A stretch of DNA of 50,411 nucleotides from Sulfitobacter sp. (GCA_024636445.1 JAGXHE010000181.1:1-50411); one strand, 5' to 3'. Shown: positions 1-10,165, counted from the first letter of the stretch. Translations and numbers: made by a program. Notes: generated from the letters alone by a model not told the origin.

Positions 1-158
1 AGATCACGCCTGCGTGGCGCATCGCCCAGCAGCGCGCGCACGTCGTCCCACGACTGGTCCTCCAACGCGCGGCCCTTGGGACGCACGCGCCCCTTGCCCT
101 TGCCGGATTTCCAGACACCTTGCCGGTTGTCACCCATTGTATCGTGATCTGATGCCAT
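1..158 (-). CDS. NAD-dependent formate dehydrogenase gamma / NuoE-like subunit, 5' end only
   Basis: This reading frame is not in the ORF track because it runs off the left edge. Read from ATG at 158, its 52 visible codons start MASDHDTMGD, pass through a basic Gly/Lys stretch (SGKGKGRVRPKGR) and end in VRALLGDAPRRRD. That ending matches my recollection of the N-terminus of the FdsG/NuoE-like thioredoxin-fold [2Fe-2S] subunit of NAD-dependent formate dehydrogenases, which passes electrons between the diaphorase and the formate-oxidising subunit. An AGGA ribosome site lies about 8 bases upstream of the ATG. The cluster-binding cysteines are outside the window, so the assignment rests on the N-terminal signature alone. 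A second in-frame ATG at 137 is a less likely start. Confidence 0.55.
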   Translation of the reverse strand, partial: MASDHDTMGDNRQGVWKSGKGKGRVRPKGRALEDQSWDDVRALLGDAPRRRD

Positions 159-361
159 GCTCGGTTCCTGCTCAAGTATGCCCCAAGGGGTCGAATTTCA
201 GGCACATTAGCCCATAGCAGTGCACCGCTTCAGCCCAAAAGCGACCCTTGAGCGCAGAATATGGGTCTCGTATTCATCACCGCAAATGCCAAGCGACACG
301 AATCTGCCGATTTGCCGTGCGCGGACTGGCGCGGCGCGCGCGCTTCTGCCAATCTGGGACT

Positions 362-754
362 ATGATGAAACGTATTTTACTCCTCAGCGCCCTTCTCGCC
401 GCACCCTTGGCCGCCGAACCGATGGATGCAGACGCCTTTGATGCCTACACCAAGGGCAAAACGCTGTTTTTCGGCTCGGGCGGCGCGCCCTACGGGGCCG
501 AGATTTACCTCGAAAATCGTCGCGTGCGCTGGTCGTTTCTGGATGGCGAATGCAAGGACGGCTATTGGTACGAAGAGGCAGGTAACATCTGTTTCATCTA
601 CGAAGATCGCCCCGATCCGCAATGCTGGACGTTCGAGCAACGCGGCAGCGGCCTGATGGCGCAATTCCAGAACGAACCGGGGTCTCTGTCGCTGTACGAA
701 GCGCAGGATCTGGGCGAGGAAATGCTCTGCCTCGGTCCCAAGATCGGCGTGTAG
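362..754 (+). CDS. Small secreted protein of unknown function
   Basis: This is a 130-residue protein from ATG 362 (MMKRILLLSALLAAPLAAEP), with a clear signal peptide cleaved near AEP. The mature part is rich in aromatics and cysteines (EGECKDGYWYEEAGNICFIY-like spacing and a later DPQCW), so periplasmic disulfides are plausible. The ORF track starts it at 248, but the signal peptide argues for 362 or the adjacent ATG at 365. I do not recognise a named domain. It stands alone, converging on the transaminase gene with a GC-rich hairpin between them. Confidence that the gene is real is high; its function is unknown. Confidence 0.75.
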   Translation: MMKRILLLSALLAAPLAAEPMDADAFDAYTKGKTLFFGSGGAPYGAEIYLENRRVRWSFLDGECKDGYWYEEAGNICFIYEDRPDPQCWTFEQRGSGLMAQFQNEPGSLSLYEAQDLGEEMLCLGPKIGV

Positions 755-755
755 C

Positions 756-789
756 CGCCCGCCATTGACCCAAAGGACCACGGCGGGCG
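756..789. terminator. Hairpin between convergent genes
   Basis: A perfect 8-bp inverted repeat, CGCCCGCC (756-763) and GGCGGGCG (782-789), lies immediately after the stop of the small secreted protein and just before the 3' end of the transaminase. There is no T-run on either side, so it may be a weak or Rho-assisted bidirectional terminator, or an mRNA 3' end stabiliser. Confidence 0.5.
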
Positions 790-796
790 CAAGCCC

Positions 797-2170
797 CTAG
801 CCCAGAACAGTTTTTACCGCACGGGCCGTGGCCGCAACGACCTGATCTGCCTCCGCCTTGCTCAGGCAGAACGGCGGCGCAAAGCCTAGGATATCGCCCT
901 GCGGCATGGCCCGCGCGATAACCTTGTCCTGCGACAGCAAAGTGGCCGACACCTGCGCGCCGATCTTGTCGGCGGCATCAAAAAATGTGCGGCTGTCACG
1001 ATCTTTCACGAACTCGACGGCGCACAGCATCCCCTCGCCACGGATCTCGCCCACGTGAGGGTGATCGCCCAGTGCCTCGGTCATCGTCTTGTTCAGATAG
1101 CCGCCAACCTCGCCTGCGTTGCTGATCAGGTTCAGGTCATCGATCAGTTTGAGGTTGGCCACGCCCGCCGCAGCCCCGATGGGGTGCGCCGAATAGGTCC
1201 AGCCGTGGCCGATGGGGCCGTTTTCATCCGTTCCCTGCTCCAGCACCTTCCAGACCTTGTCGCCGATGATCGACCCCGACAGCGGCGCATAGGCCGACGT
1301 CAGACCCTTGGCGATTGTGATGATATCCGCCTCAAGCCCGTAGTGATCGCTGCCGAACATGGTGCCCAGACGGCCAAACCCGGTGACGACCTCGTCGACC
1401 ACCAGCAAGATGTCGTGCTTTTTCAACACCTCCTGTATCGCGGCCCAATAGCCTTCGGGCGGCGGCACGATGCCGCCTGTGCCCAGGACCGGTTCGCCGA
1501 TGAAGGCGGCGATGGTGTCGGCCCCTTCCCGCGCGATCAGCGCCTCAAGCTCGGAGACGCAGTGGGCGACAAATTGCGCCTCGGTCTGGTCCAGGTCCGC
1601 GCGGCGGAAATAATAGGGCGCCTCGGTGTGGATCACCTGATCTATCGGCAGGTCGAATTTCTTGTGGAACAGTTCAAGCCCGGTCAACGAGCCGGTGACC
1701 AGACCCGATCCGTGGTAGCCACGCCAGCGGCTGATGATTTTTTTCTTTTGCGGGCGACCAAGGATGTTGTTGTAATACCATATCAATTTCACATTGGTCT
1801 CGTTTGCGTCCGACCCGCCGAGGCCGAAATACACTTTGGACATATTCGAAGGCGCGCGGTCGAGAATCATTTTCGACAGCGTGATCGACGCCTCGGTGCC
1901 GTGACCGACGTAAGAGTGGTAATAGGCCAGCTCGCGCGCCTGATCGGCGATGGCTTCGGCGATTTCCTGTCGGCCGTAGCCCACGTTGACACAGTAAAGC
2001 CCGGCAAAGGCATCAAGCAGGCGGTTGCCGTCGCGGTCTTCGATGTGGACGCCGCTGGCGGTCTTGATCACACGGTTCGGGCTTTCGCCACGGGCGTGCT
2101 GGGCCAGATGGGTTGAGGGGTGAAAGAAATTCTCGCGGTCCCATTGGTCCAATTGATCGTTCTTCAGCAT
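797..2170 (-). CDS. Class III PLP-dependent omega-aminotransferase
   Basis: This 457-residue fold-type I aminotransferase starts at ATG 2170 (MLKNDQLDQW), with an AAAGGA ribosome site just upstream; the track's longer start at 2191 lacks support. The PLP site is visible: VVDEVVTGFGR supplies the ring-nitrogen Asp (about D259) and IAKGLTSAY the Schiff-base lysine (about K288). From memory the sequence is close to the Ruegeria omega-transaminase with structure 3FCR, and similar to SpuC-type putrescine:pyruvate aminotransferases. The likely reaction is transfer of a terminal amine from an omega-amino acid or amine to pyruvate or a similar acceptor in the cytoplasm. It is transcribed alone. Any link to the polyamine-type operon at 31-39 kb is an inference from overlapping substrate class. 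Confidence 0.88.
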   Translation of the reverse strand: MLKNDQLDQWDRENFFHPSTHLAQHARGESPNRVIKTASGVHIEDRDGNRLLDAFAGLYCVNVGYGRQEIAEAIADQARELAYYHSYVGHGTEASITLSKMILDRAPSNMSKVYFGLGGSDANETNVKLIWYYNNILGRPQKKKIISRWRGYHGSGLVTGSLTGLELFHKKFDLPIDQVIHTEAPYYFRRADLDQTEAQFVAHCVSELEALIAREGADTIAAFIGEPVLGTGGIVPPPEGYWAAIQEVLKKHDILLVVDEVVTGFGRLGTMFGSDHYGLEADIITIAKGLTSAYAPLSGSIIGDKVWKVLEQGTDENGPIGHGWTYSAHPIGAAAGVANLKLIDDLNLISNAGEVGGYLNKTMTEALGDHPHVGEIRGEGMLCAVEFVKDRDSRTFFDAADKIGAQVSATLLSQDKVIARAMPQGDILGFAPPFCLSKAEADQVVAATARAVKTVLG

Positions 2171-2377
2171 GCTGACGGTCCTTTCGCGCACTTGGGGTGT
2201 TGATCCCGCAGACCTATTGGATTTTCACGACAACTGCCATGCTTGTGTGGTTTCGCGGCACATCGGTGGGACGCAACGGAACGGGGTATTCCGACACTCC
2301 TGCAGAACGCGGGCGTGGACGCAGGCCCAAACGGCGCGCCATGATGGGCCTGAATATGATGGGGAGGAGACCCGCAG

Positions 2378-3415
2378 ATGACGCAAAGATGGACACACAG
2401 GCCAGAGGGATCGAACTGGGGTGATTTTGGCCCCGATGACCAGATCGGGCGGCTGAACCTGATGGACCGCGCCAAGGTCAAACAGGGGCTGGCCGAGGCG
2501 GTCGAGGGGATCACCTTTTGCCTGTCACTGCCGCTGGATTACCCCGGCGGCAGCGGGTTGAACCCGCGCCGCAAACCGCCCGTGGTGCGCCCGACACTGC
2601 GCGAGGGGGCGGTGAACTTTAACGCCACAATCCCCGGTGCGTCGGATGTGCTGTGCGACGATCTGGCGATCCTACACCTGCAATATTCGACGCAATGGGA
2701 CGCGCTGTGTCACGTGGGCGGGCAGTTCGACACGGACGGCGACGGCGAGACGGCAAAGGTTTTCTACAACGGCTACCGCGCGGGCGAGCACATCATCGCA
2801 CCCGAAGCACTCGATGATGCGGGTGTGGGCGCGGATATGAAAACGCACAGCACCTCGCAGGCGACCGCACTGGGCATCGAGAACGCAGCCGCCCACGGCA
2901 TTCAGGGGCGCGGCGTGCTGGTCGATCTGCGCGCACATTTCGGCGACGACCGCACGCTGGTGGGCTATGACAAGCTGATGCAGGTGATGGAGCAGGACGG
3001 CGTGAGCGTCGAGGCCGGCGACATGCTGGTGCTGCACACAGGGTTTGCGCAGGTGATATTGGACATGAACAAAGAGCCGGACGAGGACCGATTGCACAAT
3101 GCCTGCGCCGTGCTGGACGGGCGGGATGCGCGCCTGCTGCAATGGATCACCGACAGCGGGATCGCGGCGATTGCCGCCGACAATTACGCGGTCGAGGGCT
3201 ATCCCGCGACACCGGGCGAGGGCTGTTGCTCCACCCTGCCCTTGCACGAACATTGCCTGTTCAAGAACGGGATCATGCTGGGCGAGCTGTGGCACCTGAC
3301 ACCGCTGGCCGAGTGGTTGCGGGCCAACGGGCGGTCGCGGTTCCTGATTACGGCCCCACCATTGCGCCTGCCCTCGGCCGTGGGCTCGCCCGTCACGCCC
3401 ATCGCGACGGTCTAG
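2378..3415 (+). CDS. Cyclase-family metal-dependent hydrolase (kynurenine formamidase-like)
   Basis: This 345-residue protein starts at ATG 2378, preceded by GGGGAGGAG. It belongs to the cyclase family (PF04199) by overall pattern, including a C-terminal AADNYAVEGYP segment, a late LPLHEHCLFKNG segment and a GVLVDLRAHF strand. The family metal motif normally reads HxGTHxDxPxH. Here the equivalent segment is STQWDALCH (about residues 104-112), so the His after GT is Gln while Asp and the last His are kept. I have seen this STQWD variant in other proteobacterial cyclase-family proteins, so it is probably a subfamily trait. The substrate is unknown; amide or lactam hydrolysis is plausible. Its stop overlaps that of xseA. 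Confidence 0.8.
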   Translation: MTQRWTHRPEGSNWGDFGPDDQIGRLNLMDRAKVKQGLAEAVEGITFCLSLPLDYPGGSGLNPRRKPPVVRPTLREGAVNFNATIPGASDVLCDDLAILHLQYSTQWDALCHVGGQFDTDGDGETAKVFYNGYRAGEHIIAPEALDDAGVGADMKTHSTSQATALGIENAAAHGIQGRGVLVDLRAHFGDDRTLVGYDKLMQVMEQDGVSVEAGDMLVLHTGFAQVILDMNKEPDEDRLHNACAVLDGRDARLLQWITDSGIAAIAADNYAVEGYPATPGEGCCSTLPLHEHCLFKNGIMLGELWHLTPLAEWLRANGRSRFLITAPPLRLPSAVGSPVTPIATV

Positions 3416-4956
3416 AACAGCGATCCCTGATCGGGGGCCTTGGGGGCGGATTTCTTCGGGGCCGCCGCCTTGCCACCGACCACCAGCTTGCCATCGGCAA
3501 ATTCGATCTCGAGGCTGGCGGATTTTTTCGCGCCCGCCTTGGTCGTGACCAGATCGCCGTCGCCGCGCACCACCGCATAGCCACGCGCCAGGGTCGCCTT
3601 GTAACTCAGCGTTTCGCGCAACCGGTCCATCGCGTCGATCTTGCGGCGCAGGATCTCGGTCTGGCCTTGGCCCGCGCGCACGATGCCAGCGGTCAGACGG
3701 TCCAGATCGCGCCGTGCCGTGGCGGTTTGCGCCGTAAGTGCCGCAGGGTCGAACCGGCCTGTGCGCGTGGCAAAGCGGTCTGACTTCGCCGCCACCGCGC
3801 GGGCAAGTGCGGGGGCCAGACGCGCCGACAGCTTGTCCAGATCGCGCCGTGCCGTCATCACGCTGCGGCGCAGGGTGGCGGGGCGCAGACTGCCCGAAGC
3901 CTCGGACAGCTTGACCTTGCGCCGCTGTACGCCTGCGATCAGCGCAGGGCCCAGTCGGTCGCCAAGAACGTCCAGCCGCTGACGCGGGCTTTCCACCAAT
4001 GTCTCGGGGCGCGGCAGGGCCCGGCCCAGATCGCTCAGCCGTTGGCGGCGACGGATCAGCGTGGTCGACAGCGCCTGCGACATGCGCGCGCCCTGCCCGC
4101 CCAGCCATGCCAGCAGTTCGTGGCGCACCGGCACCGCCAGTTCCGCAGCCGCCGTGGGCGTGGGCGCGCGCCTGTCGGAAACAAAGTCGATTAATGTCGT
4201 GTCGGTCTCGTGGCCTACGGCGGAAATCAGCGGAATATCCGAGGCAGCCGCCGCGCGCGCGACGATCTCTTCGTTGAACCCCCACAGGTCCTCAACACTG
4301 CCGCCGCCACGCGCCACGATCAGCAGGTCGGGCCGGGGCAATGCTCCGCCGACCGACATGGCATTGAACCCCTCGATGGCGCGGGCCACCTCGGTTGCAC
4401 AACGCTCGCCCTGAACGGCCACGGGCCAGATCAGCACCTTGCGCGGGAACCGGTCGCGCAGGCGGTGCAGGATATCACGGATCACCGCCCCCGAAGGCGA
4501 AGTGACCACGCCGATGATATCGGGCAGATAAGGCAAGGGCCGCTTGCGGGCGACGTCGAACAGCCCCTCGGCCTGCAACATCGCCTTTCGCTTTTCCAGC
4601 AGCGCCATCAGCGCGCCCATACCTGCGGGTTTGATATCCTCGATGACGATCTGGTATTTCGACTGCCCGCCAAAGGTGGTGATCCGCCCGGTGGCGATCA
4701 CTTCCATGCCCTCTTCGGGCTGGGTTTGCAGACGGCTGGCCACACCTTTCCACATCACGCCGGAAATCACGCTCTGGTCGTCCTTGAGGTCCAGATAGAC
4801 ATGCCCCGAGCGCGGACGCGACACGCGACCGACCTCGCCGCGGATGCGGACGTGGCCAAACTCGCCCTCGATCACCCGCTTGATCGCACCCGAAAGCTCG
4901 GTCACGCTGAACTCGGGTGAATTGCCGGCCTCGGCGGGGTCGTCGATCAGGTCCAT
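3412..4956 (-). CDS. xseA: Exodeoxyribonuclease VII large subunit
   Basis: This 514-residue protein is the catalytic large subunit of exonuclease VII, which degrades single-stranded DNA in both directions. I take ATG 4956 (MDLIDDPAEAG) as the start; the 903-residue track ORF runs antisense through purD and is artefactual. Seen in order are an N-terminal OB-fold (FSVTELSGAIKRVIE, RGEVGRVSRPRSGHVY), a catalytic segment with GVVTSPSGAVIRDI, VARGGGSVEDLWGFN and SAVGHETDTTLIDFV, and a long helical, coiled-coil-like C-terminal half rich in Arg/Ala. Length fits alphaproteobacterial XseA. It is divergent from purD across 78 bp and convergent with the cyclase gene, with overlapping stop codons. xseB is not in the window. 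Confidence 0.96.
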   Translation of the reverse strand: MDLIDDPAEAGNSPEFSVTELSGAIKRVIEGEFGHVRIRGEVGRVSRPRSGHVYLDLKDDQSVISGVMWKGVASRLQTQPEEGMEVIATGRITTFGGQSKYQIVIEDIKPAGMGALMALLEKRKAMLQAEGLFDVARKRPLPYLPDIIGVVTSPSGAVIRDILHRLRDRFPRKVLIWPVAVQGERCATEVARAIEGFNAMSVGGALPRPDLLIVARGGGSVEDLWGFNEEIVARAAAASDIPLISAVGHETDTTLIDFVSDRRAPTPTAAAELAVPVRHELLAWLGGQGARMSQALSTTLIRRRQRLSDLGRALPRPETLVESPRQRLDVLGDRLGPALIAGVQRRKVKLSEASGSLRPATLRRSVMTARRDLDKLSARLAPALARAVAAKSDRFATRTGRFDPAALTAQTATARRDLDRLTAGIVRAGQGQTEILRRKIDAMDRLRETLSYKATLARGYAVVRGDGDLVTTKAGAKKSASLEIEFADGKLVVGGKAAAPKKSAPKAPDQGSLF

Positions 4957-5034
4957 GGGCGGTGCCTTGCGTGCTTGTGTGGCGGGTGCGCGCAGACTAG
5001 AACGCGGGGCAACAAAGGCCAAGGAGTGTGCGGC

Positions 5035-6300
5035 ATGAATATTCTGATCCTCGGCGGTGGTGGCCGTGAACATGCCTTGGCATGGGCGGTGGTGCAAAAC
5101 CCCAAATGTGACAGGCTGATCGTCGCCCCCGGCAACGCGGGCATCGAGGCCATGGCGGAATGTGCCTCGCTCGACATCGAAGACGGCGGTCAGGTGATAG
5201 CACTGGTCGAGGAAGAATCGATTGATTTCGTGATCGTCGGTCCCGAAGCGCCGCTGGCTGCGGGTGTTGCCGACCGGCTTCGCGATGCGGGCGTTCTGGT
5301 CTTTGGACCAAGTGCCGCCGCCGCGCAGCTGGAGGCGTCCAAGGCGTTTACCAAGGAAATTTGCGATGCCTGCGGGGCCAATACCGCCGCCTACGGCCAT
5401 TTCACCGATGCAGCATCCGCCCGCGCCTATGTGCAAAAGCAAGGCGCGCCGATCGTGGTCAAAGCCGATGGTCTGGCCGCAGGCAAGGGTGTGATCATCG
5501 CCGAAACCGTGGCCGAAGCCGAAGCCGCCATCGACGACATGTTCGGCGGCGCCTTTGGCGGGGCCGGTGCCGAGGTGGTGATCGAGGAGTTCATGGAAGG
5601 CGAGGAAGCGTCGTTCTTCGTCCTGTGTGACGGCACCGACGTGCTGCCGATGGGCACGGCGCAGGACCACAAGCGCGTCGGCGAAGGCGACACCGGACCC
5701 AACACCGGCGGCATGGGTGCCTATTCCCCCGCGCCGGTGCTGACGGATCAGATTGCGCAAGCGGCGCTGGATCAGATCATCAAACCCTGCATGGACGAGA
5801 TGGCCAAGCGCGGAATGCCCTATCAGGGGGTTCTCTACGCAGGCCTGATGATCAAGGACGGCGTGCCGCGTCTGGTGGAATACAACGTGCGCTTTGGCGA
5901 CCCGGAATGTCAGGTCCTGATGATGCGGCTGGGGGCGCAGGCGATGGATCTGATGCATGCCGCAGCTCAGGGCCGTCTGGCCGAGGCGCGGGTGAACTGG
6001 GCCGATGATCATGCAATCACTGTGGTGATGGCGGCCAAAGGCTACCCAGACGCCTATGAAAAAGGCACGGTCATCGGCGGGCTGGACGCGCTGCCCGAAG
6101 ACAGCAGCAACATGGTCTTTCACGCAGGCACCAAGCGCGAAGGCGGCAACGTGGTGGCCACAGGGGGCCGCGTTCTGAACGTGACTGCGCGCGGCGCGTC
6201 ACTGGCCGAAGCGCGAAACCGTGCCTATGCGATGGTCGATGCGGTGGATTGGGATGGCGGATTCTGTCGGCGGGACATCGGCTGGCGGGCGCTGGACTGA
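5035..6300 (+). CDS. purD: Phosphoribosylamine-glycine ligase (GAR synthetase)
   Basis: This 421-residue ATP-grasp enzyme joins phosphoribosylamine and glycine in the second step of de novo purine synthesis. ATG 5035 ([18 protein letters not shown]) gives the canonical N-terminus and is preceded by AAGGAG; the track start at 4975 is too early. Other family signatures are [26 protein letters not shown] (ATP-grasp lysine loop), [33 protein letters not shown] and [10 protein letters not shown]. It is divergently placed from xseA. The gene is followed by an intergenic repeat that belongs to the opposite-strand gene. Full length, no anomalies. Confidence 0.98.
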   Translation: MNILILGGGGREHALAWAVVQNPKCDRLIVAPGNAGIEAMAECASLDIEDGGQVIALVEEESIDFVIVGPEAPLAAGVADRLRDAGVLVFGPSAAAAQLEASKAFTKEICDACGANTAAYGHFTDAASARAYVQKQGAPIVVKADGLAAGKGVIIAETVAEAEAAIDDMFGGAFGGAGAEVVIEEFMEGEEASFFVLCDGTDVLPMGTAQDHKRVGEGDTGPNTGGMGAYSPAPVLTDQIAQAALDQIIKPCMDEMAKRGMPYQGVLYAGLMIKDGVPRLVEYNVRFGDPECQVLMMRLGAQAMDLMHAAAQGRLAEARVNWADDHAITVVMAAKGYPDAYEKGTVIGGLDALPEDSSNMVFHAGTKREGGNVVATGGRVLNVTARGASLAEARNRAYAMVDAVDWDGGFCRRDIGWRALD

Positions 6301-6309
6301 GGGCGGCTT

Positions 6310-6367
6310 GAGGGGCTCTGCCCCCGCGTCTGCGACGCGTCCCCGGAGTTTTTCTGGCAAGATGAAG
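6310..6367 (-). repeat. Roseobacter-type intergenic repeat, copy A
   Basis: Read on the minus strand this begins two bases after the FG-GAP gene stop with CTTCATCTTGCCAGAAAA, then CTCCGGGG, a GCGTC/GACGC hairpin (6-bp stem if flanking C-G pairs are counted) and a GGGGC-aga-GCCCC hairpin. Copy B at 31113-31172 has the same order: CTTC, TTGGCC-like head, GAAAA, CCGGGG, then two hairpins. The first stem differs in sequence between copies while pairing is kept. From memory, elements of this kind are frequent after genes in Rhodobacteraceae. The role is probably 3' end formation or mRNA stability. Confidence 0.65.
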
Positions 6368-6369
6368 GG

Positions 6370-7085
6370 TCAGCGGCAGGTCAGGGCACGGATCATGGCA
6401 GCGGCGCTGTAAGGGCCAAGGCTGCGGATCGTGGTGCTGTCATTGGCAAGACGTGTGGCTACTATTTGTGACCAATCGGCATTGGCGGTGATGACTTCGT
6501 GCGTGCTGTCACACGTGCGTAACCCGCCTGCTATGGTCTCTTCGCCGATGCGGTGATTGGTCAGGCCCGGTTGATCGGTGACATGGTGCAACGCACCGTT
6601 GCGGTAGCGCCAGATGCGCAGAACGCGGGCCAGATGCGGGCGGTCGATGTAGGCGATCTCGATATGACCGTCGCCGTCCAGATCGGCAATCGCCACAGGC
6701 GCAAGCCAGCGGTTGCGTTGCCCGATGGGCGGCGTGGCGGTGCGGGTCAGCTTGCTGCCGTTCAGCCGGTAGACAACAAGTGCTGCCCCTTGGGTGATCG
6801 TGCTTTCGACCACGACAGCTTCGGGGATGCCGTCGTGATCGAGGTCAGCCAGTCGCGGGACCATGTCCTCGAACACGGCGCTTTCGGGCAAGGTCACGCA
6901 GGCCTGCGCATCAGGCCCGGACAGACACAGAGGCCCCCATTCGGGAAGATCGCCCATGATGGCGTGACCATAGCGATGCGTCGGAGCCTCGAACCGGGCG
7001 GTAAAAGCACCCGCGCGCACCTCGGCCAGCGGTTCCGCCGCCGAGGCACCAGCCAGCAGCGCCCACAAGAGCGCCGCCAGCCGCA

Positions 7086-7086
<1 letters not shown>
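6370..7086 (-). CDS. Secreted FG-GAP/VCBS-repeat protein
   Basis: This 238-residue protein begins at ATG 7086 with signal peptide MRLAALLWALLAGASAAEP. Two calcium-loop-like repeats, ADLDHDGIPEAV and ADLDGDGHIEIAY, mark FG-GAP/VCBS beta-propeller blades, so an extracytoplasmic structural or binding role is likely. Cysteines (GPLCLSG, AQACV, LRTCDS, ALTCR) may form disulfides. Its start codon shares one base with the ferredoxin stop (TGATG), so it is translationally coupled to that gene. The track's 478-residue ORF adds an antisense artefact. No specific ligand can be named. Confidence 0.82.
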
Positions 7087-8161
<1,075 letters not shown>

Positions 8162-8163
8162 CA

Positions 8164-8191
8164 AAAGGCCGGACACATCGGCCCGGCCTTT
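8164..8191. terminator. Bidirectional terminator between lipoprotein gene and degP
   Basis: AAAGGCCGG (8164-8172) and CCGGCCTTT (8183-8191) form a perfect 9-bp stem with a 10-base loop. An A-run on the left and a T-run on the right make it a plausible intrinsic terminator for both converging genes. Confidence 0.85.
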
Positions 8192-8216
8192 CACACATTC
8201 GGATCAGCGCCTTGGC

Positions 8217-9692
8217 TTATTCGGCAATGCCCAGCGCGACAAATCGCGGGTCACCGGCACGGCGCACCAGCAACAGCAGCGACTTGCGCCCGCCTTCCTT
8301 GACCTCGGCCACACGTGTTTCGAAATCAGCGATCGACGAGATCTTCTGCTGACCCGCTTCGGTGATCACGTCACCCGCGCGCAACCCTTTCTCATAGGCC
8401 TCCGATGCTTCATCGACGTCGGCCACAGCCAACCCGACCAGATCATTGGCAACGCCCAGTTGCTCGCGCACTTCGTCTGTCAGAGGCGTCAGTGTCAGGC
8501 CCAGAACCTGCTTGGTGGTTTCAGGGGTTTCTTCGGGGTCGGGTCCGGGTGCCACGGCCGGCACGGCGCCTTCGGCTTCTTCACGGCGGCCAAGCGTGAC
8601 TTTCAGCGTCACGGTCTTGCCATCGCGGAACACCATGACACGCACGGCTTCGCCCACCGGGCTGTTGCCCACCTGACGGACCAGACCGCGGGTGTCGGCC
8701 ACTTCGACGCCGGCGAAGCTGACGATCACGTCGCCGTCCTTCATGCCTGCTTCCATCGCGGGACCTTCGGGCACCGAAGTGACCAACGCACCGGCGGTTT
8801 TCTCCAGCCCCATCGCCTCGGCGATATCAGGTGTCACATCCTGGATGCGCACGCCCAGCCAACCACGGCGGGTCTCACCGAATTCCTGCAGCTGATTGAC
8901 CACCCGCGTTACCACATTGGAGGCCATCGAAAAGCCTATCCCGATCGAGCCGCCGGTGGGTGACAGGATCGCGGTGTTCACACCAATGACCTGGCCGTCC
9001 ATGTTGAACAAAGGACCGCCCGAGTTGCCCCGGTTGATCGCAGCGTCGGTCTGAATGTAGTCATCATAGGTGCCGCTCAGCGCACGGTTACGAGCTGATA
9101 CGATACCGGCCGAGACCGAAAAGCCCTGACCCAGCGGGTTGCCCATTGCAATCACCCAGTCGCCCACGCGCGCGGCGTCGCTGTCACCGAAGGGAACGAA
9201 GGGCAACGGACCGTCGGCCTCGACCTTCAGCAGGGCGATGTCGGTGTTGGGATCGGTGCCCACGACCGTCGCATCCAGTTCACTGCCGTTGAAGAACTCG
9301 ACCTTGATCTCGTCAGCGCCTTCGATCACGTGGTTGTTGGTGACAACATAACCATCTTCGGAGATGACAAAGCCCGAGCCCAGTGCGGAGGACCGTCGGG
9401 GACGGTCACCATTGTTGTTACGGTCCTGAAATTCGCGAAAGAAATCCTCGAACGGGCTGCCCTCGGGCACGATGCCCTGCGGCCCGGTGTTGCCTGCGAC
9501 CACCGTGGATGTGGTAATGTTCACGACCGAGGGGCTGATCTTCTCGGCCAGAGGCGCCAGGCTCTCCGGCTTGGCCTGAGCCGCGATCACCTGCGCGAGC
9601 ACAAGGATCATCGCCAGGGCCGTCAGCCACATGGCACGAAGTTGAAAGGATGGGGTGCGTTTCATCGACACCGCGACCGCTCTGGTCTGCAT
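8217..9692 (-). CDS. degP: Periplasmic Do/HtrA serine protease-chaperone
   Basis: This 491-residue DegP/DegQ-like protease degrades or holds misfolded envelope proteins. ATG 9692 (MQTRAVAVSM) follows AGGAG at good spacing; residues 20-40 form a signal peptide or anchor. The triad is visible: H121 in TNNHVIEG, D151 in DPNTDIALL and S224 in NRGNSGGPL. Two PDZ domains follow (GWLGVRIQDVTP at about 300 and VLGLTLTPL at about 405). A short Asn/Arg loop resembling the LA loop precedes the barrel. Gene order hflK-hflC-DUF2065-degP links it to membrane proteolysis, but 274 bp separate it from DUF2065, so it may have its own stress promoter. Confidence 0.95.
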   Translation of the reverse strand: MQTRAVAVSMKRTPSFQLRAMWLTALAMILVLAQVIAAQAKPESLAPLAEKISPSVVNITTSTVVAGNTGPQGIVPEGSPFEDFFREFQDRNNNGDRPRRSSALGSGFVISEDGYVVTNNHVIEGADEIKVEFFNGSELDATVVGTDPNTDIALLKVEADGPLPFVPFGDSDAARVGDWVIAMGNPLGQGFSVSAGIVSARNRALSGTYDDYIQTDAAINRGNSGGPLFNMDGQVIGVNTAILSPTGGSIGIGFSMASNVVTRVVNQLQEFGETRRGWLGVRIQDVTPDIAEAMGLEKTAGALVTSVPEGPAMEAGMKDGDVIVSFAGVEVADTRGLVRQVGNSPVGEAVRVMVFRDGKTVTLKVTLGRREEAEGAVPAVAPGPDPEETPETTKQVLGLTLTPLTDEVREQLGVANDLVGLAVADVDEASEAYEKGLRAGDVITEAGQQKISSIADFETRVAEVKEGGRKSLLLLVRRAGDPRFVALGIAE

Positions 9693-9714
9693 ACGACGTT
9701 CTCCTGCTGTCCAT

Positions 9715-9731
9715 GCGGACGGATCGTCCGC
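9715..9731 (-). promoter_or_regulatory. Hairpin in degP leader
   Basis: GCGGACG-gat-CGTCCGC is a perfect 7-bp stem with a 3-base loop, 22 bases upstream of the degP start codon and close to its AGGAG site. It would lie in the 5' untranslated RNA. Whether it affects translation is not known. The rest of the 274-bp gap is AT-rich and presumably holds the promoter, but no confident -35/-10 pair was found. Confidence 0.4.
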
Positions 9732-9966
9732 TTTACACATTGCTGCGCGTCTGCGCCATACCGTGCATCTAGGGTTGCAAGCATGCAACATCAAAGATGA
9801 AATCAGTGCCATCCTTTCAAGACCTCGTTACCAATCTGTGAACCGCTGCCCGCTCAGACAAGCCCAAGGTGCGAAACTTCTTTTGGCTTTCAATATCCCC
9901 GCCGAAGGCATCAAGCCAAATTTTGGAAAAATTTGAACAAAATCAATTGGCGCGCCAGCGCCGCAG

Positions 9967-10164
9967 TCAATTCAGGCCCAGCTGATAGGCGATACACACC
10001 AGCAACAGACCGCTCACCAAAGCGAGAAGACCCACCTGTCTGCGCGCAGCCTCGGGCAGGCTGCGCAGCATTTCCAGCACACGCTCAATAAGCGAAGGGG
10101 CCAGCACATATGCCAGCCCCTCCACCATCAACACCAGTCCAAGGGCCATCAGGACCCACGCCAT
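9967..10164 (-). CDS. DUF2065 small membrane protein
   Basis: This 65-residue protein has two hydrophobic segments (MAWVLMALGLVLMVEGLAY and VGLLALVSGLLLVCIAY) joined by an amphipathic linker, as in DUF2065/YjeT proteins. It starts two bases downstream of the hflC stop, so it belongs to the hflKC operon, the usual place for this family in proteobacteria. It is probably an inner-membrane accessory to the HflKC complex, but no biochemical role can be assigned. Confidence 0.88.
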   Translation of the reverse strand: MAWVLMALGLVLMVEGLAYVLAPSLIERVLEMLRSLPEAARRQVGLLALVSGLLLVCIAYQLGLN

Positions 10165-10165
10165 G

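Noticed and set aside
1055-2116. 353-residue plus-strand ORF over the transaminase gene
   Set aside because: Complementary-frame shadow of a confidently assigned aminotransferase.
4957-6123. 903-residue minus-strand ORF extending xseA through purD
   Set aside because: The extra 389 residues are antisense to purD, have shadow-frame composition, and XseA has its normal start at 4956.
9841-9960. Heat-shock (RpoH-type) promoter for degP
   Set aside because: A CTTGATG-like -35 is present on the minus strand, but no convincing -10 at the right spacing.
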